Shown in pieces: positions 1-8,834 of a stretch of 64,000 nucleotides of DNA; within the stretch, counting starts at the first letter, position 1; the number at the start of each line of letters is the position of its first letter. The position numbers and the translations under genes were made by a program. Location of the stretch: positions 62,001-126,000 of the forward strand of contig CAJUAO010000008.1 in NCBI GenBank assembly GCA_910584685.1, read 5' to 3'. A model generated the notes under the pieces. The model had not been told where the DNA came from, searched no databases, and saw only the letters and a program-made list of their open reading frames with translations. This DNA is from an uncultured Lachnospiraceae bacterium. Its GTDB lineage: Bacteria; Bacillota; Clostridia; Lachnospirales; Lachnospiraceae.

Positions 1-297
1 TGCCTTGATGATGAGATACCTCATGGAATAGCGGTATATATTGACAGGATGAAGGAGCGTAAAAACGGCAGAATCACGGATATAGACGCTACCATAGTGT
101 GTGAAAGAGAGTCCCACAAGGGAATTATTATAGGGAAACAGGGAGCAATGCTTAAAAAGATAGGCTCAGCCGCAAGATATGAAATAGAAAAGATGATGGA
201 GCAACAGGTTAATTTAAAGCTATGGGTAAAGGTAAGGAAGGAATGGAGAGACAGCGATATACAGCTTAAGAACTTTGGTTATATAAACGAAAGTTAA
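1..297 (+). CDS. era: GTPase Era, C-terminal part (cut by window start)
   Basis: Reading is open from the first base; 98 codons are visible and the start lies outside the window. The protein is the C-terminal KH domain of Era, the GTPase that helps mature 16S rRNA and the 30S subunit. The visible KH signature GIIIGKQGAMLKKIG is followed by the usual family ending (LWVKVRKEWRD, then a terminal segment with LKNFGY). The GTPase domain is not seen. recO starts 31 bases downstream on the same strand, the common Firmicute era-recO order, which supports both calls. Confidence 0.95.
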   Translation, partial: CLDDEIPHGIAVYIDRMKERKNGRITDIDATIVCERESHKGIIIGKQGAMLKKIGSAARYEIEKMMEQQVNLKLWVKVRKEWRDSDIQLKNFGYINES

Positions 298-328
298 AGG
301 CTATCAGCCCAGAAAAGAGGTGACAGGA

Positions 329-1063
329 GTGGTAGCACAAATTACCCTTACAGGGATGGTTTTAAGCGCCGCTCCTGTAGGCGATTATGATAAAAGGCTT
401 GTTATTCTCACAAGAGAGAGAGGGAAGATAACAGCCTTTGCCAAAGGGGCAAGAAGACCTAACAGCCAGTATGTTGCCGGAAGCCGTCCCTTTTCCTTTG
501 GGGAGTTTATACTTTATCAGGGGAGGGAGGCGTATACCCTTACAGGAATGAATATAACAAACTACTTTGAGGACATGGCCCTCAATCTTGATAAGGTATA
601 TTACGGAATGTATTTTTTGGAGCTTGCAGGATATTTCGGCAGGGAGGGCGTAGAGGCTAAGGATATGCTAAATTTGTTATATGCCTCATTTACAGCCATA
701 AATAAAGATAAGATTCCACATAAGCTGATAAAATGCATATTTGAGCTGAAAATATTTGCGTTAAACGGAGAATATCCGGATGTGTTTTGCTGTCAGGGCT
801 GCGGAAGGTCAGAGGAGCTTACATATTTCAGCATATCGGCAGATGGAGTATTATGCCATAGCTGTAAGGATATAAAAAAGGATGGGATTTTGTTAAATAG
901 CTCTACCTTATACACGTTACAATATATTATATCATCGCCTATAGGAAGATTATATACCTTTAAGGTATCGGATGAGGTTATGACAGAGCTGTCAATGGTT
1001 ATGTCAAGGTGGATTGCAGTTCACTGTGACAGGGAGTTTAAATCGTTGGAGCTGCTGGGATAA
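329..1063 (+). CDS. recO: DNA repair protein RecO
   Basis: RecO loads RecA onto SSB-coated single-stranded DNA in the RecFOR pathway. The N-terminal OB-fold is recognisable (a PVGDYDKRLVILTRERGKITAFAKGARR-like stretch spanning roughly residues 13-40), and the C-terminal half has the zinc-type cysteines CCQGC and CHSC about 25 residues apart. Length is about 244 aa, typical for the family. An in-frame GTG also exists at 320, but the strong ribosome site GAGGTG at 316-321 overlaps it and lies 7 bases before the GTG at 329, so 329 is preferred. It is probably co-transcribed with era. A giant-hairpin repeat follows the stop. Confidence 0.95.
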   Translation: MVAQITLTGMVLSAAPVGDYDKRLVILTRERGKITAFAKGARRPNSQYVAGSRPFSFGEFILYQGREAYTLTGMNITNYFEDMALNLDKVYYGMYFLELAGYFGREGVEAKDMLNLLYASFTAINKDKIPHKLIKCIFELKIFALNGEYPDVFCCQGCGRSEELTYFSISADGVLCHSCKDIKKDGILLNSSTLYTLQYIISSPIGRLYTFKVSDEVMTELSMVMSRWIAVHCDREFKSLELLG

Positions 1064-1113
1064 TGAAATGGTAATTTGTATGTTTAATATACAAATTTCC
1101 TTACATGTAAGCC

Positions 1114-1440
1114 GGGTATGTCCCATTAACAGGCTCCTAGGGTTGGAATGGGGAGGGCTTAAGGGAGGCAGGCAGCTAAATATAATTTTTTAAAGCTTCG
1201 GAACATGGAAGAAATTCTATCAACAAAATACCGCCACCTTCTAAGCTGCGAGCGTAACTCGCAAGGGGCTAAAGAGCAAGCCCCCTGCTCAGACAGACGC
1301 TCTACGCTAAGAAGCTGACGGTATTCTGTTGATGAATTTCTAACCATGTTCCTCAATGCTTTAAAAAATAATATTTAGCTGCCTGCCTCCCTTAAGCCCT
1401 CCCCATTCCAACCCTAGAAGCCTGTTAATGGGACATACCC
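1114..1440 (+). repeat. Giant-hairpin repeat element, copy 1
   Basis: A 327-bp inverted-repeat element. The outer arms 1114-1196 and 1358-1440 are complementary over 83 positions with 2 mismatches. The inner part (about 1197-1357) continues as an imperfect stem and ends in an apical cluster of small hairpins (around 1245-1305). It is flanked on the left by a conserved stretch (about 1070-1113, containing AATTTGTA and CATG...CCGGG) shared with the other copies. It lies between recO (+) and the ABC-F gene (-), which converge on it. Short open frames inside it are not conserved between copies and are not annotated. Confidence 0.93.
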
Positions 1441-1499
1441 TCAGTTGCAAGCTGTTAGGTGAAGAAAAGCTATTGTTTTTTCCCAATTCGTTACCTTAT

Positions 1500-3038
1500 T
1501 TATAGTTCAATAACTCTGGTAGCAATTTTTTCAACAAACCTTAAATCATGCTCCACAAACAGCATGGCAGGCTTATATTTCAAAATCAGACTTTCAATCT
1601 GCATTCTTGAAAAAATATCAATATAGTTTAAAGGCTCATCCCATATATATAGATGTGCAGGCGTCATAAGGCTTGCTGCAAGAAGTACCTTTTTCTTCTG
1701 TCCCTCCGAATAGTTCTCCATATTCTTAGAAAACTGTACTCTCTCAAAATCAAGCTGCCTCAGTATGGAGCAAAACAGGCTGAAATCTAATGAATGCTCC
1801 CTGCAAAAGCTTTGAATATCTCCCTTAAGATATGAGGTGTCCTGGCTTACATAGGAAATTGTAAGTCCTGCGGCAGTCTCGCATACGCCTTCCTCCAATA
1901 TGGACATATTAATACCGTCGCATACTTCCAACAGGCCAGCCTTCTGCAAAATCATCTTAATAAGCGTTGATTTTCCGCATCCGTTTTTTCCGTGGAGGGC
2001 AATTCTTTCTCCCTGACAGACTGAAAATGATAAACCTGTAAAAACAGGCTTGTCGCTGTCCTGATATTTCAAGGTATAGTCCTTTACGTTTATGAGGGTG
2101 TTTTTATGATGTGTAAGCTGTATCAGCTTCAATTCAACAGGCGTTTCCAAATCCTTTAAAAGACCTTCCTTCTCTTCTATTTCCCTTTGGATGTGGTTCT
2201 TCATCTGGGCTACACGTTTGTTAAGCTTTTTTGTTTTTGCGCCTATATATGCTCTTGAACCCTTACTTCTGTCATGTTCTCTTACAGGGTCAAAGCCAAT
2301 CTTTGTACCTTCATTTATGTCTGACCACTGTGAGGTACGGGCTACCGCCTGCTTCAGCTTTTTTATTTCTTTAAGATGTCTTTCATTTTCTGACTGTTCA
2401 AACAAGTCTCTTCTCTGCTTGTTTTCCCACCAGCACGAAAAATTCCCTTTTTGCACCTCGATTGTCTGCCTGTTAAGCACCAGAACATGGTCGGTACATG
2501 CATCCAGCAAATCCCTGTCATGGGATACTAAAATAAACCCCTTCTTAGAAGCCAGATATTCTTTTACATTTTCCCTTGTGTTATAATCAAGATGGTTTGT
2601 AGGCTCGTCTATCAGAAGAAAATTATTTTCACCGGAAAACAGGACTGCCAGCATAATTTTGGTACGCTCTCCAAAGCTTAGTGTTTTATACGGTCTGTAA
2701 AGAATTTCCCCGCCTTCATTTAATTGCGTCAGCTCGCATATCACGCGCCATTCCTCGCATCCTGCCTTAATTTCTTCAATAAATAAGGCGGCAGGCAGTT
2801 CCATCATGTATTCTGTAATTTGATAGGGAAAATAATCAAAGGTAGTGTTAGTATCTATTGTCCCTCTATAGGAATACTTTCCCAGAAGCAGATTTAAAAA
2901 CGTTGTTTTGCCCTTTCCGTTACGGCCTATAAAACCTAATTTCCAGTCTGTATCAATAGAAAATGATACGTTTTCAAATATATTGTCAAAGCTTCCCTCG
3001 TAATAAAAAGTAAGATTATTTACGCTTATTTGTGCCAT
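1500..3038 (-). CDS. Lsa-family ABC-F ribosomal protection protein
   Basis: Soluble twin-ATPase protein without membrane segments, about 512 aa. ABC domain 1 has Walker A GRNGKGKTT, signature LSFGER and Walker B LLIDEPTNHLD. Domain 2 has GKNGCGKST, the signature YSEGQKKK and WDEPLNYID. A charged linker lies between them. Sequence style matches the Lsa group, which displaces lincosamides, pleuromutilins and streptogramin A from the 50S subunit; the actual drug range is not deducible. The ATG at 3038 is chosen over 3044 because AGGAGG lies 7 bases before it and only 1 base before the other. The gene sits behind an attenuator leader (3132-3259), which supports drug-inducible expression. Confidence 0.92.
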   Translation of the reverse strand: MAQISVNNLTFYYEGSFDNIFENVSFSIDTDWKLGFIGRNGKGKTTFLNLLLGKYSYRGTIDTNTTFDYFPYQITEYMMELPAALFIEEIKAGCEEWRVICELTQLNEGGEILYRPYKTLSFGERTKIMLAVLFSGENNFLLIDEPTNHLDYNTRENVKEYLASKKGFILVSHDRDLLDACTDHVLVLNRQTIEVQKGNFSCWWENKQRRDLFEQSENERHLKEIKKLKQAVARTSQWSDINEGTKIGFDPVREHDRSKGSRAYIGAKTKKLNKRVAQMKNHIQREIEEKEGLLKDLETPVELKLIQLTHHKNTLINVKDYTLKYQDSDKPVFTGLSFSVCQGERIALHGKNGCGKSTLIKMILQKAGLLEVCDGINMSILEEGVCETAAGLTISYVSQDTSYLKGDIQSFCREHSLDFSLFCSILRQLDFERVQFSKNMENYSEGQKKKVLLAASLMTPAHLYIWDEPLNYIDIFSRMQIESLILKYKPAMLFVEHDLRFVEKIATRVIEL

Positions 3039-3131
3039 ATACATTCCTCCTAACTAAGTCTGCCAAACAGCTTCATTATATACTATAACCTCAGACACGG
3101 AAGGACATCATTTTCAACGCTATATGCACAC

Positions 3132-3259
3132 AAAAAGAGAGGTTATGAGAACATAATCCACTTTTGGCAACATGATAAAACAGTATGCGCATTGTACCCA
3201 TACTGCAAAAAAGCTTCATGTAATCAAAAGTAAATTATATTCTCATCCTTTCACCTCTC
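3132..3259 (-). promoter_or_regulatory. Attenuator/terminator leader of the ABC-F gene
   Basis: Reading the minus strand, GAGAGGT (3253-3259) with ATGAGAA just after it can pair with TTCTCAT and ACCTCTC (3137-3143), and TTTTT (3132-3136) follows directly. This makes a long-range intrinsic terminator about 100 bases before the ABC-F start. An inner hairpin CAGTATG...CATACTG (3181-3205) lies within the loop. The 5' strand of the terminator contains the ribosome site and start of a three-codon upstream ORF, so a ribosome stalled there would prevent terminator pairing. Ribosome-mediated attenuation upstream of ABC-F genes is known in Bacillus and Listeria; its use here is inferred. Confidence 0.8.
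3235..3246 (-). CDS. Three-codon leader ORF (Met-Arg-Ile) in the ABC-F attenuator
   Basis: ATG AGA ATA TAA on the minus strand, preceded by the strong ribosome site GAGAGGTGAAAGG. Both the ribosome site and the start codon form the 5' strand of the terminator stem (pairing with 3137-3150). A leader peptide this short is unusual. Its role is inferred from position: translation or drug-stalled initiation would release the terminator. No direct evidence of translation is available from sequence. Confidence 0.65.
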   Translation of the reverse strand: MRI

Positions 3260-3278
3260 TCTTTAAAAATATAATACT

Positions 3279-3307
3279 ATACTAACACCAAAGGCTTTTT
3301 TTATCAA
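3279..3307 (-). promoter_or_regulatory. Sigma-A-type promoter of the ABC-F leader
   Basis: On the minus strand, TTGATA (3302-3307), a 17-base spacer and TAGTAT (3279-3284). A transcript starting near 3272 would include the whole leader, with the three-codon ORF beginning about 25 bases from its 5' end. Confidence 0.6.
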
Positions 3308-3447
3308 CCCTAAAATGAAAAACTGAATATATTTGTAAATTTCACAAAAAAAACATGTAAATATTTATACTTTTATGGTAAAATGTATAATGCATTGTGT
3401 TTATATATTAAGCACATATTCGTACAAGAAACAAGGAGGAAAAACCG

Positions 3448-4401
3448 TTGATTGAAGTAAAAAATCTCGTAAAAAAATACGGTAATCACGTAGCGGTAAA
3501 TGACCTTAGCTTTAAGATAGAAAAAGGCAGGATATACGGCTTTTTAGGGCCGAACGGTGCAGGAAAATCCACCACCATGAATATTATCACAGGCTATCTT
3601 GCGGCGACAAGCGGACAGGTTATTGTGAACGGACATGATATTTATGAGGAGCCTGAGGAAGCAAAAAAATCCATAGGCTATCTTCCGGAAATACCACCCC
3701 TTTATATGGATATGACGCCAAGGGAATATTTATCATTTTCAGCAGACCTTAAGGGACTGACAAAAAAGGAGAGAGCCGGACAGCTTAAGGATATAACAAA
3801 GCTTACAGGAATTGAGGACGTTATGGACAGGCTCATAAAAAATCTTTCAAAGGGCTATAGGCAGAGAGTAGGTCTGGCGCAGGCAATACTTGGATATCCT
3901 GAGGTTATCATTCTGGACGAGCCTACAGTAGGTCTTGACCCAAAGCAGATAGTTGAGATAAGAGATGTAATAAAGGGCTTGAGCAAAAAGCATACTGTTA
4001 TATTAAGCACCCATATTATGCAGGAGGTCAGCGCAGTATGCGACGAGGTTATTATTATTGCCCATGGCGAGCTGGTGGCAAGAGATACGCCAAATAATCT
4101 TGGAAAGCATGTATCCGGCTCAAACACCATAGAGATAGTGGTAAAGGCGCCTGACTATAAGGTAAAGGCTATTCTTAATAAAATGAATGACGTTACAAAA
4201 TTCGAGGTGCACAATGACGCCGAGGAGGAATGTACAAGAGCATTGGTTTCCACGGGAGTGGAAAAGGATTTAAGAGAGGATATATTCTATGCCTTTGCTG
4301 CGGCAAAGTGCCCCATTGTAGGCATGAGCTATTCAAACACATCTCTTGAGGACGTATTTATAAAGGTTACGTCAGGCAGACAGACGGACAGAAGAAATTA
4401 G
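3448..4401 (+). CDS. ABC transporter ATP-binding protein (GldA/NatA-like)
   Basis: The 317-aa ATPase subunit has Walker A GPNGAGKST (about residues 33-41), signature LSKGYRQR, Walker B VIILDEPTVGLD and switch STH, plus a C-terminal DUF4162-like extension. Start is TTG at 3448 with AAGGAGGA seven bases upstream; the family N-terminus IEVKNLVKKYG follows immediately. It leads a four-gene set with a membrane permease, a GldG-like protein and a DUF4340 protein. A TATAAT box at 3386-3391 is a candidate -10. In Bacteroidetes the homologous GldAFG set is needed for gliding; in Firmicutes the substrate is unknown. Confidence 0.93.
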   Translation: MIEVKNLVKKYGNHVAVNDLSFKIEKGRIYGFLGPNGAGKSTTMNIITGYLAATSGQVIVNGHDIYEEPEEAKKSIGYLPEIPPLYMDMTPREYLSFSADLKGLTKKERAGQLKDITKLTGIEDVMDRLIKNLSKGYRQRVGLAQAILGYPEVIILDEPTVGLDPKQIVEIRDVIKGLSKKHTVILSTHIMQEVSAVCDEVIIIAHGELVARDTPNNLGKHVSGSNTIEIVVKAPDYKVKAILNKMNDVTKFEVHNDAEEECTRALVSTGVEKDLREDIFYAFAAAKCPIVGMSYSNTSLEDVFIKVTSGRQTDRRN

Positions 4402-4472
4402 TCTGTATCCGGGCATAAACAGAACGCGCAGGATATGCGCCGGAATTAAGATAAGAAAGGTAAGGATTAAAA

Positions 4473-5360
4473 ATGTTAGCGATATATAAAAAAGAGCTGA
4501 AAACATATTTTTCCACAATGATAGGATATGCTTTTATTGCTTTTTTCAGCCTTGTAGTTGGCTTTGTATTTTATTATATAAACGTGCTTGGAGCTACTGC
4601 CTTTGTAGGCTACGCGCTGAGATATGCTTATATTGCTGTAGTTATGATGGTGCTTGTGCCTGTTTTAACCATGAAGATATTTGCAGACGAGAGACACCAG
4701 AAGACAGACCAGATGCTGTTTACGGCGCCTGTTACAGTGGGGAGGATAGTTATGGGAAAATTCATGGCTGTTGCCACGGTATTTACAATACCTGTTCTTG
4801 TAATGCTTACATATCCCCTTATTATGTCTGATTACGGCAATACGCCTGTAGCGGCAAATTATGCTGCAATTATAGGCTTCTGGCTTATGGGACTTGCGCT
4901 TTTTGCAATAGGCTGCTTTGTTTCATCAGTTACGGAAAATCAGATTATATCAGCAGTTATTACATTTGCCATTCTGCTGCTTATATTTATTCTCCAGTAT
5001 ATATCAGGCATTTTCCCTACGGGACAGCTTGCGTCTGCCATAGCCATATGCTTATTTATAGTTATATTTGCGCTTATATACTGGCTTATAGCAAGAAAGA
5101 ACACAAAGAATGCGCTTTTGTACAGCGGAATTATAGCGGCGGCAGGAATAGGGGCGGTTATAATATTGTATTTTGTAAATGGAAGCATGTTTGACGGACT
5201 TCTTCAGAATATATTGCTTCGCTGCTCTGTTTACTATATGTATTCATATTATTTCTCGGCAGAGATAATAGATATAGGCAGCTTAGTTTATTTTGTTTCC
5301 GTTATAGGATTTTTCCTGTTTCTTACAGTACAGTCTGTACAGAAAAGACGCTGGAGCTAA
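4473..5360 (+). CDS. ABC-2 type permease (GldF-like)
   Basis: A 295-aa integral membrane protein with about six hydrophobic segments. The N-terminal pattern MLAIYKKELKTYFSTMIGY is the typical start of ABC-2 permeases that pair with NatA/GldA ATPases, and the FADERHQKTDQMLFTAPV loop is characteristic. It should form the membrane channel for the upstream ATPase. The ribosome site AGAAAGG lies before the ATG. It is 71 bases downstream of the ATPase and 65 bases before the next gene, consistent with one operon. Confidence 0.92.
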   Translation: MLAIYKKELKTYFSTMIGYAFIAFFSLVVGFVFYYINVLGATAFVGYALRYAYIAVVMMVLVPVLTMKIFADERHQKTDQMLFTAPVTVGRIVMGKFMAVATVFTIPVLVMLTYPLIMSDYGNTPVAANYAAIIGFWLMGLALFAIGCFVSSVTENQIISAVITFAILLLIFILQYISGIFPTGQLASAIAICLFIVIFALIYWLIARKNTKNALLYSGIIAAAGIGAVIILYFVNGSMFDGLLQNILLRCSVYYMYSYYFSAEIIDIGSLVYFVSVIGFFLFLTVQSVQKRRWS

Positions 5361-5425
5361 GGGTAATACCTTTATTTGAGACAGGCTTTAATTTGTGCAA
5401 ATCAGGCAAGAATGGAGATTATCTT

Positions 5426-6910
5426 ATGAAAAAAAATGAAGAAAAGATAGAAAAGGAAGAGAATATAACATCCTCTACACTGGAGAAGCGCAGGAAAATA
5501 ACGAGCGCAGGCTATACCATGGCTATGACTGCTTTGGTTTTGGCGTTTATTATCGTAATAAATCTTCTTGCAGGCTCCCTCAGTACGGATGTGAGAACAA
5601 TAGACCTTACAAACGGAGATATTTTTACCCTTACGGATGTGACAAAGAATTACCTTAATAAGCTTGAAAAGGATGTAAACATATATCTTATACTTGAGGA
5701 TATTACTAACCGCAATGATGATTTAAGCAGGCTTTTAGAGGTGTATGATGACGCAAGCGAGCATATTGTCGTATCTACGGTAAATCCTGCCCAGAATCCT
5801 ACCTTTATGGAAAACAGGGAATATGTGTCAGAGGGAAGCATTATTGTAGAATGCGGAGACAGATTCAGAGGTGTTGAGCTTAGCACAATGTATGTTTCCT
5901 CAAAGGATTCAGCAACAGGAAACACATCGTATTATTATGATATGGAGGGGCAGATAACAAGCGCAATAGACTATGTGGTAAGCGAGGATATCCCAAAGGC
6001 ATATTTGCTTAAAAGCACTACAAGGGACAGCTTTTCAAGCTCTCTCCTTACAGATATAGCAAAGCAGAATATAGACATAGAATCCATAGAGGTATCAAAG
6101 GATAATCCTATACCGGAGGACGGGGATATAGTTATATTAGACCTTCCCATAGCTGATATTACAAATGAGGAATATGAGCAGATAACATCATTTATGGATA
6201 AGGGCGGCTCACTTTTAATGTTTGAGCATTATAATATCCCTGAGGACACATACCTTACAAACATTGAAAAGCTTCTTGAGAAATACAATATATCCGTAGA
6301 GTATGGCGCAGCCATAGAAGCAAATACATCATATATGTATAATTCACAGGCATATTTCGGAAAGCCGGTGTTAGTCAAGCATGAGATAACACAGGACCTT
6401 ATAGACAGTGAGACAAATCTTATTGTAGCTATGGGCGACGCCATTAATATCGGCGAGGAGAGAGATGGACTTACCATTGAGCCATTGCTTACGTCTACGC
6501 CAAAGGCATACTATAAGGATGCATCCTTTAAAAAGGGCTCGGCGTCTACATCCATGACGCAGCTTTCCACAGACCCTGTGGGAACCTTTAATTATGCGGT
6601 GGCGGTTACAGACAAGATATCAGAGGAGGTAAGCTCAAAGCTTGTATATATTTCATCATATGCATTTGCAAAGGCGGAGCAGTTTGAAAATCTGGTAGGC
6701 ACAGGAAACGCCCAGTTTGTAGTAAAATGCTTACAGTGGCTTGCAAATCAGGAGGAAACCATTTCTATTCCTATGAAGAGCAGAACCTACAGCAATCTTG
6801 TATATACCATAAACGCGCAGCAAAGAATACTTTATGTTATAGTAATTATTATACCTGCGGCAGTTCTTGCCTACGGAGTGTATGTATGGTTTAGGAGAAG
6901 AAAGAGATGA
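5426..6910 (+). CDS. GldG-like ABC auxiliary protein (membrane-anchored)
   Basis: About 494 aa: a charged cytoplasmic N-terminus, one membrane segment (about residues 35-55), a large extracytoplasmic region of the GldG/ABC_transp_aux type, and a C-terminal membrane segment followed by RRRKR. The ATG at 5426 has GGAGA about 8 bases upstream and starts MKKNEEKIEK; an in-frame TTG at 5393 lacks such a site and is not used. The last codons overlap the next gene by 4 bases (ATGA), so translation is probably coupled. Proposed as the substrate-binding or gating partner of the ABC permease; function is not established in Firmicutes. Confidence 0.88.
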   Translation: MKKNEEKIEKEENITSSTLEKRRKITSAGYTMAMTALVLAFIIVINLLAGSLSTDVRTIDLTNGDIFTLTDVTKNYLNKLEKDVNIYLILEDITNRNDDLSRLLEVYDDASEHIVVSTVNPAQNPTFMENREYVSEGSIIVECGDRFRGVELSTMYVSSKDSATGNTSYYYDMEGQITSAIDYVVSEDIPKAYLLKSTTRDSFSSSLLTDIAKQNIDIESIEVSKDNPIPEDGDIVILDLPIADITNEEYEQITSFMDKGGSLLMFEHYNIPEDTYLTNIEKLLEKYNISVEYGAAIEANTSYMYNSQAYFGKPVLVKHEITQDLIDSETNLIVAMGDAINIGEERDGLTIEPLLTSTPKAYYKDASFKKGSASTSMTQLSTDPVGTFNYAVAVTDKISEEVSSKLVYISSYAFAKAEQFENLVGTGNAQFVVKCLQWLANQEETISIPMKSRTYSNLVYTINAQQRILYVIVIIIPAAVLAYGVYVWFRRRKR

Positions 6911-8394
6911 CGTCCATGGCAAAAAAGAAAACAAACAATATAATAATAATGGCAGCTATAGTGGCGGCGCTTATTGGCATATTTATTGTTATTAATGTAA
7001 TTAATAAGGAGGAAGCCATAGAAACAGAGGATTTTACATATCCTATCACCACCTTAAAGTCAGGGCAGATAGAAAGCATTGTATATGATTATAAGGATGG
7101 CTCCCACGCATACATTAAAAATGTAGACGGAACATGGTACAATGGAGATGATATGGATTTTCCATTTTCAAGCAACGGCTTTGAAAGCCAGTTTGTGGAA
7201 GAATTTGTAGGAATTACTGCAACAAAGAAAATTACCGAATATGAGGGAGGACTTGAGGCGTTAGGACTTAAGGAGCCTGAGCTTACGGTTACCGTAACGG
7301 GAAAAAATTCTTTGTCAACTACCTATAAGCTGGGAAATTACAATCCTACCATGAAGCTGTATTATATTATGATAAATGATGATGATAAAAACATATATAT
7401 GGTATCAGATGATTTGGCTTATATATGCAGGCCGGACATATATGATTACGCTTCAATAGATTCATTTCCGGGATATAATACAGATACCCTTGACTATATA
7501 GAATTTACAACGGGAAGCAGCAGTTCAAAGCTGTTTTACAAAAAGGACAGCTCAAAGGAGGATATAACAGGCTTTGAATGGAACTGGTTTTTTGGAGAGC
7601 CTTTTTCAAGGCTGATGCCTTGTGAGAGCAGCAAAATGGAAACCCTTCAGGAGGATGTGCTTCAAAAATTTGCTTATTCAAAAACAATTAATTACAAGGC
7701 TACTGAGGAGGAAATGGCGGAGTACGGCCTTGATAATCCAAGAGGAAGCTATAGTATTTATTGTGATGTTAAGGATGAAAACGGAAATATAACGGATAAG
7801 GCAAGTATAACCGTATACATAGGAAACCTTAACAGTGAGGCGGGGGGGTATTATACAAGGGAAATAAAAACCGTGGGACTGACACAGGAAAAATCAAATG
7901 TAGTGAGAATAATGGAAACGTCAGGCGCTGAGGCAGTGATGGGTATAAATCCTCTTAATTATATACTGCAAAATGTATTATTCCTGTCAATTAATGATAT
8001 AGACGGCTCATATATCACATTTAATAATGGAAAAAACGACTATACCTTTTCATTTGATGGAGGGGATGAAGATAATGCAGATGATGATATATACAGGCAG
8101 GGTGATAAGGAAATTGACGACAAGACCTTTAGGGATTTATGGTATCAGATGACATGTATAGCCCCTGAACGCATAATAACGGAAAAGACCTCCACAGAGG
8201 CTTTGGATGCGGTTTATACTATATTTTCAGCCAGAAATAAAGACGATTATTATGGAAATATAACCGTAAGATATATAAAGTATGACGCAACATATTATCA
8301 GGTAGAGATAAACGGTATTACGGATATGCTTATGAGGAAAAAGGAAGTTGATGATTTCTTTAAAGCTCTTACGGAATTTGCAGAAAGCAATTAA
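6907..8394 (+). CDS. DUF4340 domain protein of the Gld-like operon
   Basis: A 495-aa protein with an N-terminal membrane anchor (residues about 9-30) and a large extracytoplasmic part. It matches the DUF4340 proteins that usually close GldA-F-G style operons, with repeated substructures of the type YKLGNYNP...YYIMINDDDKNIYMVSDD. The start ATG overlaps the previous stop; a second ATG at 6916 is possible. Together with the three upstream genes it probably makes an envelope transport complex. No catalytic motif is visible. Confidence 0.85.
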   Translation: MTSMAKKKTNNIIIMAAIVAALIGIFIVINVINKEEAIETEDFTYPITTLKSGQIESIVYDYKDGSHAYIKNVDGTWYNGDDMDFPFSSNGFESQFVEEFVGITATKKITEYEGGLEALGLKEPELTVTVTGKNSLSTTYKLGNYNPTMKLYYIMINDDDKNIYMVSDDLAYICRPDIYDYASIDSFPGYNTDTLDYIEFTTGSSSSKLFYKKDSSKEDITGFEWNWFFGEPFSRLMPCESSKMETLQEDVLQKFAYSKTINYKATEEEMAEYGLDNPRGSYSIYCDVKDENGNITDKASITVYIGNLNSEAGGYYTREIKTVGLTQEKSNVVRIMETSGAEAVMGINPLNYILQNVLFLSINDIDGSYITFNNGKNDYTFSFDGGDEDNADDDIYRQGDKEIDDKTFRDLWYQMTCIAPERIITEKTSTEALDAVYTIFSARNKDDYYGNITVRYIKYDATYYQVEINGITDMLMRKKEVDDFFKALTEFAESN

Positions 8395-8544
8395 AGCATT
8401 AAATTAATATTTGCCTTGTCTTATGCTCAGGAAGTTTTTGGCATATGACAGGGCTATATATTTATATAAAATTTTAAAAATGAATAAAATATATTTCCTT
8501 CGGGGATAATTACTTTTGTAAAATATTTTTGGAAGGAGATTTTT

Positions 8545-8826
8545 ATGAAAAAGATTAAGTTATTTGCTTTATGCGCCCTTATGGTGGTAACTATGGGCTT
8601 AGCTGTGGGTTGTACATCTAATGATAACGGAGATAAAGACAACAATAGCGTAACAGACGGAAACAATAATGATAATAACACAAACGGAGGAAATAACGGA
8701 AAAAGCGGTAATGGCGGAGTCCTTGACGATATAGGCGACGATATCGAAAGGGGCGTAGACGACATGGGAAATGATTTAAAGAATAAAACGGACGGAAACG
8801 GCAACAGCGTCAACGGAAACAGATAG
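8545..8826 (+). CDS. Small Asn/Asp/Gly-rich lipoprotein
   Basis: 93 aa with a classical lipoprotein signal: MKK, a hydrophobic core, and a lipobox LAVGC with the modified cysteine near residue 26. The mature part is a low-complexity run of N, D and G, then a short amphipathic segment (DDIGDDIERGVDDMGNDL). GGAGAT lies 6-9 bases upstream of the ATG. The function is unknown; a surface-exposed linker or spacer is a guess. The gene faces lgt, the enzyme that lipidates such proteins, and their stop codons are 8 bases apart. Confidence 0.8.
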   Translation: MKKIKLFALCALMVVTMGLAVGCTSNDNGDKDNNSVTDGNNNDNNTNGGNNGKSGNGGVLDDIGDDIERGVDDMGNDLKNKTDGNGNSVNGNR

Positions 8827-8834
8827 AAGGCCTG

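Noticed and set aside
1159..1356. Open frame inside giant-hairpin copy 1 (minus strand), with similar frames in copies 2 and 4
   Set aside because: The frames are not conserved between copies, lack ribosome sites and simply follow the stem sequence.
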